Shown here in pieces: positions 44,265 through 55,124 of a DNA stretch of 64,000 nucleotides (positions are counted from its first letter, which is position 1; each line of letters opens with the position of its first letter). This DNA comes from Trematomus loennbergii (lineage: Eukaryota > Chordata > Actinopteri > Perciformes > Nototheniidae), in contig JAAOOA010000012.1 in the NCBI GenBank assembly GCA_012861695.1, positions 1,774,501 through 1,838,500 on the forward strand, in the 5' to 3' direction. The notes beneath the pieces were generated by a model. That model worked only from the letters and a program-made list of their open reading frames with translations, did no database searches and was not told the DNA's origin. Made by a program: the position numbers and the translations under genes.

Positions 44265-47200
44265 GCGTATTAAAGTGCAAGAAAGAACGTGGCACCAGTG
44301 AGATTTGTCCTCAGTGCTCCTCTCCTCAACCCCTGAATGAGACTTCTTTGCTGGAACTGACCCCAGACAAGCTTACCTGTGAACGACCAGATCTTCGCTC
44401 TGCTCTAAAAAAATGGGACAATCCTCTGTGGGCTGAATCTGAAGCAGAGCCGGACATCCCCTACATTCGAGACTTTGAAAAGCCTTTAGGACATCTGACT
44501 TTTGTTCTCTCTGACAGCCATGGAAACAGTGCTCATGTGGCATGTAACGTGCGACACCCTGGAGACAGTTCACCCATGTCTTGGACAGTAAATCCACAAT
44601 CACCTGGGGAGTTATCAGTCAATGTGTCACTGGTGACTGTCCTTGAGTGTGAGATTGATCGAGAGATGTTGCAAGATCTATGGCAATTGGTTGCATATTA
44701 CTATGAAAGCCCTGCTATCTTGGAGAGAGGTCAACTAAGAGGGAATGCAAGCAGAGTAACCTATCAATATGTGCAAGCTGTAAATGAAAATTCCCCGTAT
44801 TTTACAGAATTGAAGGGGTATTTGGTAGCAGAACCTTCCTGGCTGCTTCAACCCAGAGTGACCTTGAGGCTTAACAGACAGCAGACAACAACCAAGAAAT
44901 TGGTGATGGATTTCACAACAGTTATTACCAAGAACATCAATAGCCATAGAGGGTCGATAGATGAGAATGACCTTGCTGTGTCCTGGGCTCTCATTCGCAG
45001 AGGGACAGGAGGGCGGGTAAAAACTGCTCTTGAGGGTACGAAGGTTCTCTTGGAGTGCAATGTTGTCACTTCGGATCCAGAGATGAAATTGGAGTGGATC
45101 CTTCCAGATTTGTCCGTTCTGGAAGATGCAACTGATAAAATTGAAGTTTCTGAAAGAGGGGAACTTGTGATTTTAAATGTCACACAGTCTGACTCAGGCC
45201 TTTACCATTGTATGGTCAGAACCAAAGCTGGTGTGGACTTGATGCCTCTGAGGCTCACCATCAAAGAACTCTTGCTCAGCCCCACTGCTTTCAATGGTCA
45301 GAAGATTGTAGTTGAAAATGGTAAATCTTTTACCCTTCCTTGTGAGGTGACCTCAGTCCTGCCCAGTCAAACCATGTGGTACCTACCCAAAAATCAAATT
45401 CTTCTCCCCACGCAGCAGACAAAACGAACAGAAGTGAAGGAAAATGGGACTTTGGTGGTAAGGAGGTTGACACAAGAAGATGCAGGGGAATACACCTGCT
45501 TGACCTCAAATCTGTATGGGGTTGACATGCTATCACACATGGTGGAGGTCACAGGAGTAAAAGCCTCTGCCAGGTCTAAAGTACAAACTGTAAAAGAGAA
45601 GAAGGTGTTGCCAGTTGACTTGGAGGAGGTAGAAGGTTCAGGGGCAGATTACCAGGAAATTACACGTCCATTTGCTACACATTTGCCTAAGAAGGTCGGA
45701 CCACAGCAGAGGAATCCTAATGGGCTTTCAAAAAGGAAAATAATTAAAGATTCAAAGAGAAAACCGAATAAATCTGTTAAGGAACTAGATCCAAATCGTT
45801 GGGCGGAGATACTGGCTAAAGCTAATGCTAAACCAAGTGTTGCCCTTCCCACAGAGCTGTTGCTACCAGAGCCAAGCACTGAAACTTTCCAAACAAGTCA
45901 GTTTACACCAACGACAACAACTGCTACAACAATTGCTACCACCCCTTCTGCTAATAGGATAAAGATAACACGGTTCCCCATCAACACAAATGCTATGACG
46001 GAAGCCTATTATATAAAGAAGGAAGGAGATAATTCGGAAACATCTGAAAGTTTGCCTGAAGTTTTACCACAACCACACCCAGTTATAGAGAACCAACCCC
46101 ACACCCTGTTGGTGCAATCACAGAAAAACCAGAAGCTGTCACACACCCTCCTGTTGTTAGAACTCCTCAGCCAGTCGATGAGTCCGAAAATAAGCACTCG
46201 GGAGAGGAGAGAAGGAACCACGTTGTTCCTGATCAGTCAACCAGGAGAAGGCCTCCTTATAGACGTAGAAAACCCACAATGAGGAGAGTACGCCCCCACG
46301 GACGACCCTTCTACCATCAAACAAACAAGCCTCAAACCACAGACTCCCCGACAACAACCACCACACCAACAACCACCACCACCACACCAACAACCACCAC
46401 ACCAACAACCACGACTGCTACTACCACTACTACTACCACCACTACTACTACTGCAGCGACAACAACACCTGTTCCAGCCACAGTGGAAAACCCAGAAACC
46501 CTATCTGCTGAGTATCAAACAGAGGAGAGATGAAAGTGATTACTATGAATATAATGACAAGGACAGTGGTAGTTTTGATGCCAAGGAAGATTTAAACACT
46601 GAAACCCCTCATACCACCCATTATGTTGACAGTAGCCAGACCACATTACTGCCAGCCATAGAAAAAGATATAGGTAGCTCTCCACCTAAACCAAAGATAA
46701 TTGTTACTCCAACGCTTAATGGTACCCCTCATCCAACTCAAGGGGCTGTTGAAGAAAAGGAGGACAATATTGTAAATCTCAAAGAATCTGAGAGACAGAG
46801 GATCAGAACTCAGACTGAAGAAAAGACCAGCCATGACAAAGAGCTTAATCGAGAGACTGAAAGGAAGGAGATACCAGTATCGGTAGGACAAGGAAAACAG
46901 AAACTAGACTCTGAAAGCTTTGAGGAAGACGAAAAAAAATCTGAAAAGGAGTGGGTGTCACAGAGCTACAATACAAGGGGTAGTATCCAGTTAACCTCGC
47001 AACCTAGAACAAGACCTAACCCTCAACCTCTACCGGAACAACATACACCAACCGAAACAAGAACTTCATCTTCCAAGGTCATTACATCACAATCAACCAG
47101 TGACAGAACAAGAGAAGAAGTTACACAAAAAGAGTATAAAGAGGTAGCTAAGCCAAATACGAAGCCTAGTTTCCCAATAATGGAGCCAGTTCACCCTTGG

Positions 47201-47426
47201 CTCCATGAGAACAAACAGGGAGGAACGCAAACTTCTACTTCCAGGACACACTCAAACAAAGACAGACATACGGGAGGACAAGGGGGGGTAAACCCAGGCA
47301 GACATTCCCAGCCTCCCAGAGTCCCCCCTACCTCCCGCTGGCCTTCAACCCATCATCATCATCATCATCAAAACCCCTACTACCCTTCCTGGCCTGGTCA
47401 AAGACCATTTCCCTATCCAAGGCAAG
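44265..47426 (+). CDS. mxra5: mxra5 giant exon 6: LRRCT end, Ig1-Ig2, low-complexity region
   Basis: About residues 248-1302. It starts by finishing the LRRCT ('GVLKCKKERG', then CPQC). A long conserved stretch follows, then two C2-type Ig domains (about 45030-45270, Cys pair in 'VLLECNV' and 'DSGLYHC'; about 45300-45555, 'TLPCEV' and 'DAGEYTC'). A Lys/Pro/Ser/Thr-rich region follows with the family motif 'RWAEILAK', a basic patch, a (Thr)n run at 46340-46460 and a His6 run at about 47350. The upstream extension to 44033 is intronic. The main frame has a TGA at 46280-46282. Donor CAAG|GTAAAT. Confidence 0.88.
46340..46462 (+). repeat. mxra5: Coding (ACN)n threonine repeat in mxra5
   Basis: ACA/ACC/ACT triplets with scattered CCA give a Thr-rich, mucin-like tract in the frame open from about 46032 to 46531. 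In the frame used upstream and downstream the same bases would read as Gln/Pro/Leu. This supports a local frame change rather than simple read-through. Such tracts are candidates for O-glycosylation. Confidence 0.7.
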
Positions 47427-47524
47427 GTAAATACAGCTGCTGTGTAATGATTTATTTATTAAACACTGTTTTGAAATGAGGTGTTATCCTTACGTCATTG
47501 TATTGATTTGACTAGTTCCTTTAC

Positions 47525-47911
47525 TTAAAGGTGGGGTAGGTAAGTTTGAGAAACCGGCTCGAGATACACTTTTTGTTATATTCCATGGAATGCTCTTAAC
47601 ATCCCGATAGCAATTAATATCTTAAGTGCTTTGACAAAAAATCCATAAAAAAATGTCATCTGTGGAAGCGTAGTACTGTAAAAAGCACGACCAATCATTT
47701 TAGCCGGCCCGGCTAAAATAACTGGATGGCCTACTGCCTGTCAGCCTTCCATCTGTGCACAAACTTATCTCGTGCCCTCATTGGTCATGTGCGCATTCGT
47801 GTGTGTTGGAGGAGGGGCTCTGTAAGGAAGTGGCAGATTTGTTCCGGCTGTGTATTTTCAAATTCTAGCGCACTCGAGCTGGTTTCTCCAAAATTACCTA
47901 CCCACCTTTAA
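47525..47911 (-). mobile_element. MITE family C, copy 3 (in mxra5 intron 6)
   Basis: Inverted ends 'cttaaaggtggggtaggtaa' and 'acctacccacctttaa'. The interior is the reverse complement of the 34047 copy: 'gcactcgagctggtttctcc', 'agccggcccggctaaaataa', 'ggaggaggggctctgtaagg'. An open frame inside (47726-47911) is not a gene. Confidence 0.85.
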
Positions 47912-48010
47912 CAAAAGCTAATTTTAAGTAGGGTTGATGTTTTTTTATGATTTGAAAATCAAATTTTGACAGGTTGTTGTTGGATATTTCATCAATTTGT
48001 CTTTTTGTAG

Positions 48011-48274
48011 CTACAGGGTCACCTTGTGCCAACACAACGACCCTGGTTTCTCCCCCATCCTTGGGCTCACATCCCCTTTGTAACCAACCGACCAGAGATC
48101 ACAGCTGAAACAGCGAAGCCCACACTGACAGTGTTTGGAACAATGGGAAACTCCAGAGTTATAGTCGCTTATCCTCATGTGTCACATCATCATCAACAAA
48201 ATCATGATGTGGATGGAAGGACACAAAACAGAGATCAACTGTTTCTGTCAAGGCTGAGGAACAGATACAGACAA
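48011..48274 (+). CDS. mxra5: mxra5 coding exon 7: linker region
   Basis: About residues 1303-1390. The credible frame contains 'TNRPEITAETAKPTLTVFGT' and ends 'LSRLRNRYRQ', continuing in frame into the next exon. Acceptors are possible after 48010 and 48016, both in the same phase. Either needs the previous exon to end in phase 0, but the giant exon's frame ends in phase 1. So there is a one-base discrepancy at this junction (see finding). Donor ACAA|GTATGA. Confidence 0.75.
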
Positions 48275-48483
48275 GTATGATGAGTTAAGATGAGATGGGT
48301 GGTGTTGTGTGTACACAATATCATTGTATCTGCATTTAAATGTTCCTCAGTGCTTTTAGAACACAGGACAATTGCTAATGATGGCATTGACAATAAATCA
48401 GCTCCAAGAGATGGGATCTATTTTCAAAATGGGTAATACGATAATATTTAAAAATATAGTAAATTACATTTTGATTTTTCCAG

Positions 48484-48661
48484 GCTCAGCTCGATCGAAT
48501 TATACAGCTGGGGAGGATGGTGACACCCAAACCTCGCACTAGCTATCACAATTACAAGCAGCAATCTTCATCGTCATCATTCTATGGTTTCAGTCCAACC
48601 CCTCGTTCTTACCACCCCACCACCCCTGGAGTTCTGTATGGAGGTCAATGGCCTGTTGGAG
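48484..48661 (+). CDS. mxra5: mxra5 coding exon 8: linker region
   Basis: About residues 1391-1449. Begins 'AQLDRIIQLGRMVTPKPRTS', then Ser/Tyr/Pro-rich sequence. No folded domain; part of the low-complexity linker before Ig3. Acceptor 'atttttccag'; donor GGAG|GTAGAT, phase 1. Confidence 0.85.
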
Positions 48662-48781
48662 GTAGATGCACCATTGAAAAAGATATAGGCAATGCATTTA
48701 TTAAGGAAAGTAAGCAGTTTATTTGAGTATATTTTGATAATGTGATAAGGGATTATTTTGTGTTTAAATGTGTCTTTGTAG

Positions 48782-48982
48782 CTGGCCGGTTCAACTCTCG
48801 TCGGTCCACAGCTGCACCTCCTTTCCCATGGATTCTTGGTGCTGGAAGTGGTGGGCTGAAGCCCCGTATTACCACGGTAACCACAGCTAGTATGTCAGTA
48901 CTGGCTGAGAGTGATGTGTTTCTGTCCTGCAAAGCAACCGGGAACCCTGAACCCAACATCGCATGGACCAAAGTCTCTACAG
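48782..48982 (+). CDS. mxra5: mxra5 coding exon 9: start of Ig3
   Basis: About residues 1450-1516. A basic/Ser-rich segment leads into Ig3: 'SDVFLSCKATGNPEPNIAWT' shows the first Cys and core Trp of a C2/I-set Ig domain. The exon splits the domain (phase 1, donor ACAG|GTAATG), as does the next junction's acceptor 'ctctcag'. Confidence 0.92.
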
Positions 48983-49119
48983 GTAATGGAGAAAGAGTGA
49001 AAAAGTCATTGGAGAAGGCCAGAAACGGAAATGTGGCACGATCAGTCCTGAAAAACATGAATCATAATTAAAAACTCCCCCGTCCCATTTTATCTTTATA
49101 ATTTATATTTTCCTCTCAG

Positions 49120-49638
49120 GTGCCACAATCCCAGCCAACACCAAGCATGGTCCTCGTTTTGAAGTCTTCAAAAATGGAACTTTTGTTATAAAAAACATCC
49201 AGCTCCAGGATAGAGGCCAGTACCTCTGCACAGCCCAGAACAGCTTTGGATCAGATCGCATGGTCATCACCCTAGCTGTCCAGACCGAGGCACCCAAGAT
49301 CCGGCAGCCGGCGTCCACAGAGATAGCAGTTTACCTAGGGAAAAATGTGAATCTTGACTGTTTCGCTTCGGGAAAACCACCTGCCCAGATTTCCTGGATT
49401 CTTCCAGACAGGACGTTTGTACGTGAAGTTGGGACTGTTGGCACTCCCTTTTCTTCCCTGTCGCTGCTTCAAAATGGAACACTTCAAATTCATTCTCTAA
49501 ATTTCTCCAGCAAAGGGGACTATAAGTGTATTGCAAGCAATGCAGCAGGTGCTGATACAATCACTTACCATCTCCATGTGGCAGCCCTACCTCCAAGCAT
49601 CAGTGAAGGAGGAATGGATACTGTGATCATTCAGCCAG
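49120..49638 (+). CDS. mxra5: mxra5 coding exon 10: Ig3 end, Ig4, Ig5 start
   Basis: About residues 1517-1689. The rest of Ig3 ends in 'DRGQYLCTAQNSFG'. Ig4 is complete, with 'VNLDCFASGKPPAQISW' and 'SKGDYKCIASNAAGAD'. 'LPPSISEGG' then opens Ig5. The WILPD/NGT motifs are typical of adlican Ig domains. Donor CCAG|GTATAG, phase 1. Confidence 0.93.
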
Positions 49639-49754
49639 GTATAGCACACACTTTTACATCTCCAATAACAGGAGGTTTTCCTCATTATATGGCTTGTAAA
49701 AGACAATTCAATTTTCGCAAGATTTATCTAAACTAATACAATCCCATTTACCAG

Positions 49755-49926
49755 GCAGGAGTGTGTATGTCCACTGCACTGTAAAGGGCGAACCAGTGCC
49801 TACTCTGAAATGGATGCTGCCAGCTGGAGTCCATGTTAAGCCAACACAGTATCTTGGACGCAGGCTCTTTGTCTTCCCCAATGGGACACTATATGTGAAG
49901 AATGTTTCGCCAGCTGATGCTGGGAG
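49755..49926 (+). CDS. mxra5: mxra5 coding exon 11: Ig5 core
   Basis: About residues 1690-1747. It carries the first Cys ('VYVHCTVKGEPVPTLKWMLP') and 'FPNGTLYVKNVSPADAG'. The second Cys of the domain is in the next exon. Acceptor 'tttaccag'; donor GGAG|GTATGA, phase 2. Confidence 0.92.
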
Positions 49927-50464
49927 GTATGAGATGTGTACTTATTTAACTTCATTTTATGATTCAGTCTTTCTGTCTCTGCACTGGTAATGAATTGTAC
50001 TACAATATACAAATACAAGGTTTTAGTTGACGCACCTCGCTACATCAGAATGTGTTCACTAAACCTAGTAAAATATAATTTAAAACTGATAAAAGGGAGA
50101 AACATGCCAATAACATCAATTGGAATGAAAGTTTATATGAAAATATCATATGCTACTTCTGTAATATTACTTTTACCATGCTAGCAGTATGGTTGGCAAT
50201 TTGGTCCAGATTGAAGTATTGGATCGGATGCCATTACATTTTGTATACACTATCATAGTCCCGAGGAAATAAATCCCGTCTTAGTGATCTAATTTTAAGT
50301 TTTCAATAGTGCTTCCCCAAGTTTACCTTTTAATTTTTTTGTTTTGACAACGATTAATGGATTTTCATTAAAAAAAAAAGTTAGTCAAAGTTCAGGCCAT
50401 TTCAAATGTTCTTTTCTGACTGTTGATCTAAGTTTTCACCAGTGTAATGTAAAACCTTCCACAG

Positions 50465-50731
50465 TTACGAGTGTTTGGCCACTAATGCTGTTGGCATAGC
50501 CAAAAGAGTGATCCAGCTGGAGGTGAGGTCCGATCCCCCCTCCTTCTCACGCCAGCCTTCTCCTCTCCCCATCCCTCCAACAACCCAACGACATGGTGTG
50601 CCTTCCCGAGAGCACTCTGTCTCGGCTATGTACGGTTCTGCTGTCTACCTCCACTGTCCAGAGTCTACCGGATCCACAAGAGGGACGTACTGGCAGCTTC
50701 CCTCCAAAACCATCATCGAACACCGATACAG
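50465..50731 (+). CDS. mxra5: mxra5 coding exon 12: Ig5 end and Ig6 start
   Basis: About residues 1748-1836. 'YECLATNAVGIAKRVIQLEV' completes Ig5; after a Pro/Ser linker, 'AVYLHCPESTGSTRGTYWQL' is the first Cys and Trp of Ig6. Acceptor 'ccttccacag'; donor ACAG|GTAACT, phase 2. Confidence 0.92.
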
Positions 50732-50864
50732 GTAACTTATTTTTGCAAATGTGTGAATCAGTTCACTACTGACTTTGTTATAAATAAAAAATTGGTTTTA
50801 GTTTCCATATAACTTCACTGACTGCTTTTGTTCAACCTCTATTCTCTTCCCCATCTGCCCGCAG

Positions 50865-50991
50865 TCCAGAGAGACCAATTAAAGTTTTCCGTAATGGGAC
50901 ACTGAGGATACTTCAGCTAACAGAGCTGGATGGTGGAAATTATCTGTGTGTCTTTCCGCGGCCCAATGGGGAGGATATGGAGCTGTTCCAG
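50865..50991 (+). CDS. mxra5: mxra5 coding exon 13: Ig6 end
   Basis: About residues 1837-1878. 'FRNGTLRILQLTELDGGNYL' followed by CVF supplies the second half and the second Cys of Ig6. Acceptor 'tgcccgcag'; donor CCAG|GTATGA, phase 0. Confidence 0.9.
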
Positions 50992-51262
50992 GTATGAACA
51001 GGACACATAAAGGCACCTTTATTTTCCTACCAACTCTGATCCACTAGTCTTTTTTTCCTTTCTGGCTGAGGAAGGTCTTTGGTCAGTGCTTTATTTATGA
51101 TTGACAAAGTCACTGTTGAAAAGACATCTACCCAGGGTTGTTAATAATAGGATTTTAATGTCAAATTTTCTCTTTATATTTCACAGGCAAGTTTTCATAG
51201 ATTTTTGTCTGTATTTGAAAAATGTATTTGCTTGTATTTCCCAATGTATTTACATTTTTCAG

Positions 51263-51343
51263 GTGGAGGTGATTATGACCCCTCCCAAAATCGAACATGT
51301 GAGGACTGCACAGACCAGGGTCACCTTTGGAGAGAATTTCCAG
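51263..51343 (+). CDS. mxra5: mxra5 coding exon 14: Ig6-Ig7 connector
   Basis: A 27-codon phase-0 exon (about residues 1879-1905) beginning 'VEVIMTPPKIEH' and ending 'VTFGENFQ', the last strand of Ig6 and first strand of Ig7. Acceptor 'catttttcag'; donor CCAG|GTAGAT. Confidence 0.9.
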
Positions 51344-51703
51344 GTAGATTTTGGACATCTTTTAATGTTTGATAGGCCAGGTCCAACACCTGTGTTTTAA
51401 AGGGTATTCTTTAGTTTTTCTACATTTTATAGTTGCAAATAGTAATACATTTGATGTCATGATAAGACAATGGTCTCATTTACATAACATTTTCATTGTT
51501 TCTTTAAGGGCCACCATTTATTGATTTTAGCAGTTTAACATGTAAATAAAACACGGTAAACAATGATAAAGCATATCACGAAACAATTATTTAATTTCAG
51601 TTACTTTATTGTTAATATAGGCATACATTTCTTACATTCAAGAACAATTTAAAATCAACCATAAACAAACTTACAGCAAAGATTTAAGAGTTTAAATTAA
51701 ATC

Positions 51704-52222
51704 TGTGGGGAAACTTCTGTGTAGCAATGCAGTGGGAGTCACCGACTCAGGAAGGAGACACGGTGAGAGTTGGAGCTTTTGATGTCAAACACTGATGGGT
51801 TTATTCAGAGTATCGGCCGGAGGATTCACATCACAAGTCAAAGAGTCAGAGGTTCTGACTTCACGGTAGAGTTGCCACGTCAATTCTGAAGAGCCTTTCT
51901 CTATCCTAGACCTTTTAACTGGTTCACAGAGAGTAATCAACATCTCTGAAGGAGTAGACTAAACAGCTGGGAACACTGAACCACTTGCGTTCGACACTCA
52001 TGGCCTCAAAGATTTCACACCTTAGAGTCCACAAACACCGATAAAGAAGTGCCTCAGCGTTCTCACAACAATTACCATTCGTGCCAGACAAGTTGACCGG
52101 TCACAAACTGGTAACAACAACACATATGGCACCAATGCCTTTCCTTAAAGGAGATAACAGACGTAGATCATAAAACGTCACAGAGCAAAAGGTTAGATAT
52201 CTAGAAGAATTATTCCTTAACA
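51704..52222 (-). mobile_element. Solo LTR in mxra5 intron 14
   Basis: The 519-base block starts TGTGGGG and ends TTAACA, i.e. TG...CA, and is flanked by the identical 5-base sequence AAATC (51699-51703 and 52223-52227). This is the signature of an LTR left by recombination between two LTRs. A polyadenylation signal AATAAA is present on the minus strand near 51800, so the LTR points against mxra5. Internal retroviral or Gypsy sequence is absent. Which LTR family it belongs to, and whether it matches the relic at 10.7-17.7 kb, could not be settled. Confidence 0.8.
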
Positions 52223-52270
52223 AAATCAACTACTTCCTCCACTAATTTTACCTGCTTTGCATTTTTTTAG

Positions 52271-53416
52271 GTGGACTGTGTTGCAACAGGCCTCCCTGAT
52301 CCAGAAGTTACATGGAGCCTTCCAGATGGAACCTTAATTAACAATGCCCTTCAATCGGATGACAGCGGACATCGCAACCGCCGCTATGTTATCTTTGGCA
52401 ATGGAACTTTACTTCTACAGCAAATGGGCAAGAGAGATGAGGGTGACTATACCTGTTATGCCAAGAACAAACTGGGCAAGGACGAAAGAAAAGTTAGCGT
52501 CAAGGTGGGACCGAATGCCCCGACAATTGGGTTGAAATCCCAATCACTGGTTACAGTAAAGTTAGGCGAATCGGCTAAATTTAGTTGTCTGGCAACTGGT
52601 GAACCTACTCCAAAAATCATGTGGATCTCACCAAGAAATGTTTTGATATCTATCTCATCAGATAGATATCAAATCACGGACGATGGGACGTTAGTGGTGA
52701 AAAAAGTTCAAATGGCAGACGAAGGCAAATATGCATGTGTTGCACGCAATTCTGCTGGTGATGATGTTAAAAACATGAAACTTGAAGTTGAACTCCAGGA
52801 ACCCTTTATCAATGGCATGAAAGGGAGGAGCACCACAAAGGTTTTGGCAGTTTCTTACCAAACCGCTCACCTTGATTGCAGAGTGGAAGGAAAACCCGAA
52901 CCAAGAGTATCATGGGTAACTCCTTATGGCCATTCGCTCCCATCACTGTACCTAGGCGGGCGCTTCCAAGTCCACCGGAATGGGAGCTTGGAGCTGAGAG
53001 GAGTGAGGAAAGCAGATGAAGGAAGGTACACATGTTTTGCTAAAAACAATCTGGGTGAAGCCTCACTTTTGGTTGAGTTAGATGTGGCATCAATAGCAGA
53101 GAAACCAAGTTTTGCTTTTCCCAATATTGAAATCTTACCAATAAAGCAAGACACAAGGGCGTTCTTCCTGGAGTGCCCTGCTCGTGGCAAGCCACACCGG
53201 AATTTGCATGGGTTCTACCCAACGGGACAATGTTAGCCCCTGGTGTTAAACTCCAACGCTTCACACATCATCTGGGTAACGGAACTCTACAGATCTCTCA
53301 TCCGGTTGCAAGTGATAAGGGAGTATACCGGTGCCTGGCAAAAAATGTGGCAGGACAGGCAGAGAAACGTTATGCGCTGGAGGCGGGAAGAAAGCCATTG
53401 ATCAGGGGAACCCCAG
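52271..53416 (+). CDS. mxra5: mxra5 coding exon 15: Ig7-Ig10
   Basis: About residues 1906-2287. Four Ig domains: Ig7 ('VDCVATGLPDPEVTWSLPDG', 'DEGDYTCYAKN'), Ig8 ('FSCLATGEPTPKIMW', 'DEGKYACVARN'), Ig9 ('LDCRVEGKPEPRVSW', 'DEGRYTCFAKN') and Ig10 ('FLECPARGKP', then in another frame 'FAWVLPNGTM' and 'DKGVYRCLAKNVAG'). One base appears missing at about 53190-53194, which shifts the frame and makes a TAG at 53234-53236. The downstream frame is otherwise intact to donor CCAG|GTATGC, phase 1. Confidence 0.9.
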
Positions 53417-53554
53417 GTATGCTTTTTCATCTTAAATTAAGGAAGCAAAATACTCCTTAGCTTTGTCAATAAACTAAAGTGTTTTCAAACCTACTGTTTA
53501 GTTTGCTCTGGATCAAATCACTAGAAGGGTTGGTAACTTGTTGCATTCCACTTA

Positions 53555-54171
53555 GGCCACATTTACACGAGAACGAAACGGCTTGTATCTGCATAGTTTC
53601 TCTTACGTATAGCCCTATTATTTACACGAGGCCGTAACAAACGGACCCCACAAACGATAACGGGTCCCAAGGTGGATAGATTTGCAAACGAAACGCTCTG
53701 GGGGGTCAAACGAGTCCGTGTAATCGCCTCTATACGAATATTTCCTGAAAAAATAACGATAGCCCCACCTCTCCCCGCCTCTGCTGCTCACTGCTGTAGC
53801 ATGGCTAGTGCTACTGCTACTGACCATGCTACAGATGTTAGTACAACATCTACAGCTCGACCATGCTACAGATGTTAGTGCAAAATCTACAGCTCCTCAC
53901 CAACCATCAGCAACAAGTGAACATGAAGAATTACATGAACTACAACATGTTGCTAAATCCACCGCGGGGCTGCTCCGGGGTCTTCTTCGCTGCTTTTGGT
54001 GTATTTTGTGGCGGAAGTTACAGCGCCACTTACAGTCCCGGATATGTACTACAGCGTTTCCAGCGGTCTCGTTTGAACAGACACGTTAAATGAAACGAAT
54101 GCATGTGAACGGAAGACTTTTTTGAAAGCGCATACTGTGCATAAACGCAAACGTTCCCGTGTAAAGCAGCC
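53555..54171 (+). mobile_element. Harbinger-like MITE, copy 2 (in mxra5 intron 15)
   Basis: It is flanked by TTA (53552-53554 and 54172-54174). The left end 'ggccacatttacacgagaac' is inverted at the right as 'cgttcccgtgtaaagcagcc'. The interior is highly similar to copy 1 at 22971-23725 in the same orientation, minus about 140 bases of duplicated segments. Non-coding. The three-base TWA target fits PIF/Harbinger. High similarity between copies suggests fairly recent activity. Confidence 0.78.
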
Positions 54172-54570
54172 TTAGTTTAGACATTAACCAAAATGCATCA
54201 CTCAAAGTCACATGAGGACATTTAACAATGTGTCTTAAATCGATAAAGCCCGAAGAAGGGTTCCTTCTTCCAAAATTCCAATCCTAACAAATTGCTCAAG
54301 GGTACTTTTTTGACTGGTACGAGACCACTGTCTTTAAAGGGTCTTGGTGCCGTTGTTTTAGACCACACACAAGGATCATTTGTTTGTTTCAGATCGTTCC
54401 AAGGGTATTAAACCAAGTCAATTAAAGGAAATTAAACAATGCAGGTTTGAAAACACCCTGAAAGCATATGCATAACTGATTGGAAATCTGTTCATGTTGC
54501 ATTGATTTTGTTTTTTTATCAATCAATTCTGGCAGGATATTCACTTACTGTTATAATGTATCTTTTGCAG

Positions 54571-55124
54571 GTGGGATGAAGATTACTTACGGTCTAAATC
54601 TCAACCTACCCTGCACGGTGGATGGCTGGCCGCAGGCAACCATCACATGGACCCTCCCTAATGGTCTTGTTTTGGACAAACCTCAAACGATTGGCCGGGT
54701 ATCTTTTCTTACCAATGGTACCCTCCAACTCAGGCATGTCGCAACCTTTGACAGAGGAACATACACCTGTAAAGCGTTCAACTCTTTTGGTTCGTCAACG
54801 CTATCCTACCCAGTGGCTGTTATGGTTTTCCCCCCACGTGTCACCAATACGCTGACCTCAATCACAAGAGTCAACCGGGGATCCCCAGTGAAGTTAAACT
54901 GTGTTGCGTCTGGTATTCCCAAGCCGGATATTTCATGGACGTTGCCTGGACGCACAACGCTGGCTCCACATAACCGGTTTGCAGTGCAAGGAGGGATTTA
55001 CATGACAGAGGAGGGCAGTTTGATCATACAGAACCCTATGCTCATGCACTCTGGCATTTACAAATGCAACGCTAAAAACGCACTTGGAACAGACTTCAAA
55101 TCTACTTACCTACAAGTGGTCTGA
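54571..55124 (+). CDS. mxra5: mxra5 coding exon 16: Ig11-Ig12 and stop
   Basis: About residues 2288-2471. Ig11 ('LNLPCTVDGWPQATITW', 'DRGTYTCKAFNSFG') and Ig12 ('VKLNCVASGIPKPDISW', 'HSGIYKCNAKNALG') are complete. TGA at 55122-55124 follows 'TYLQVV', the usual ending of the family directly after the last Ig strand. Acceptor 'tcttttgcag'. It enters in phase 1, matching the end of exon 15 in its shifted frame. Confidence 0.94.

Noticed and set aside
44373..46408. Minus-strand frames opposite the mxra5 giant exon
   Set aside because: Shadows of the coding strand; no recognisable domains.
47726..47911. 61-codon frame in mxra5 intron 6
   Set aside because: It lies wholly inside MITE family C copy 3.
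51704..52222. Identity of the solo LTR with the LTR of the provirus at 10.7-17.7 kb
   Set aside because: No matching stretch was found by eye in 10.6-13.2 or 17.8-20.9 kb, so the link is not claimed.
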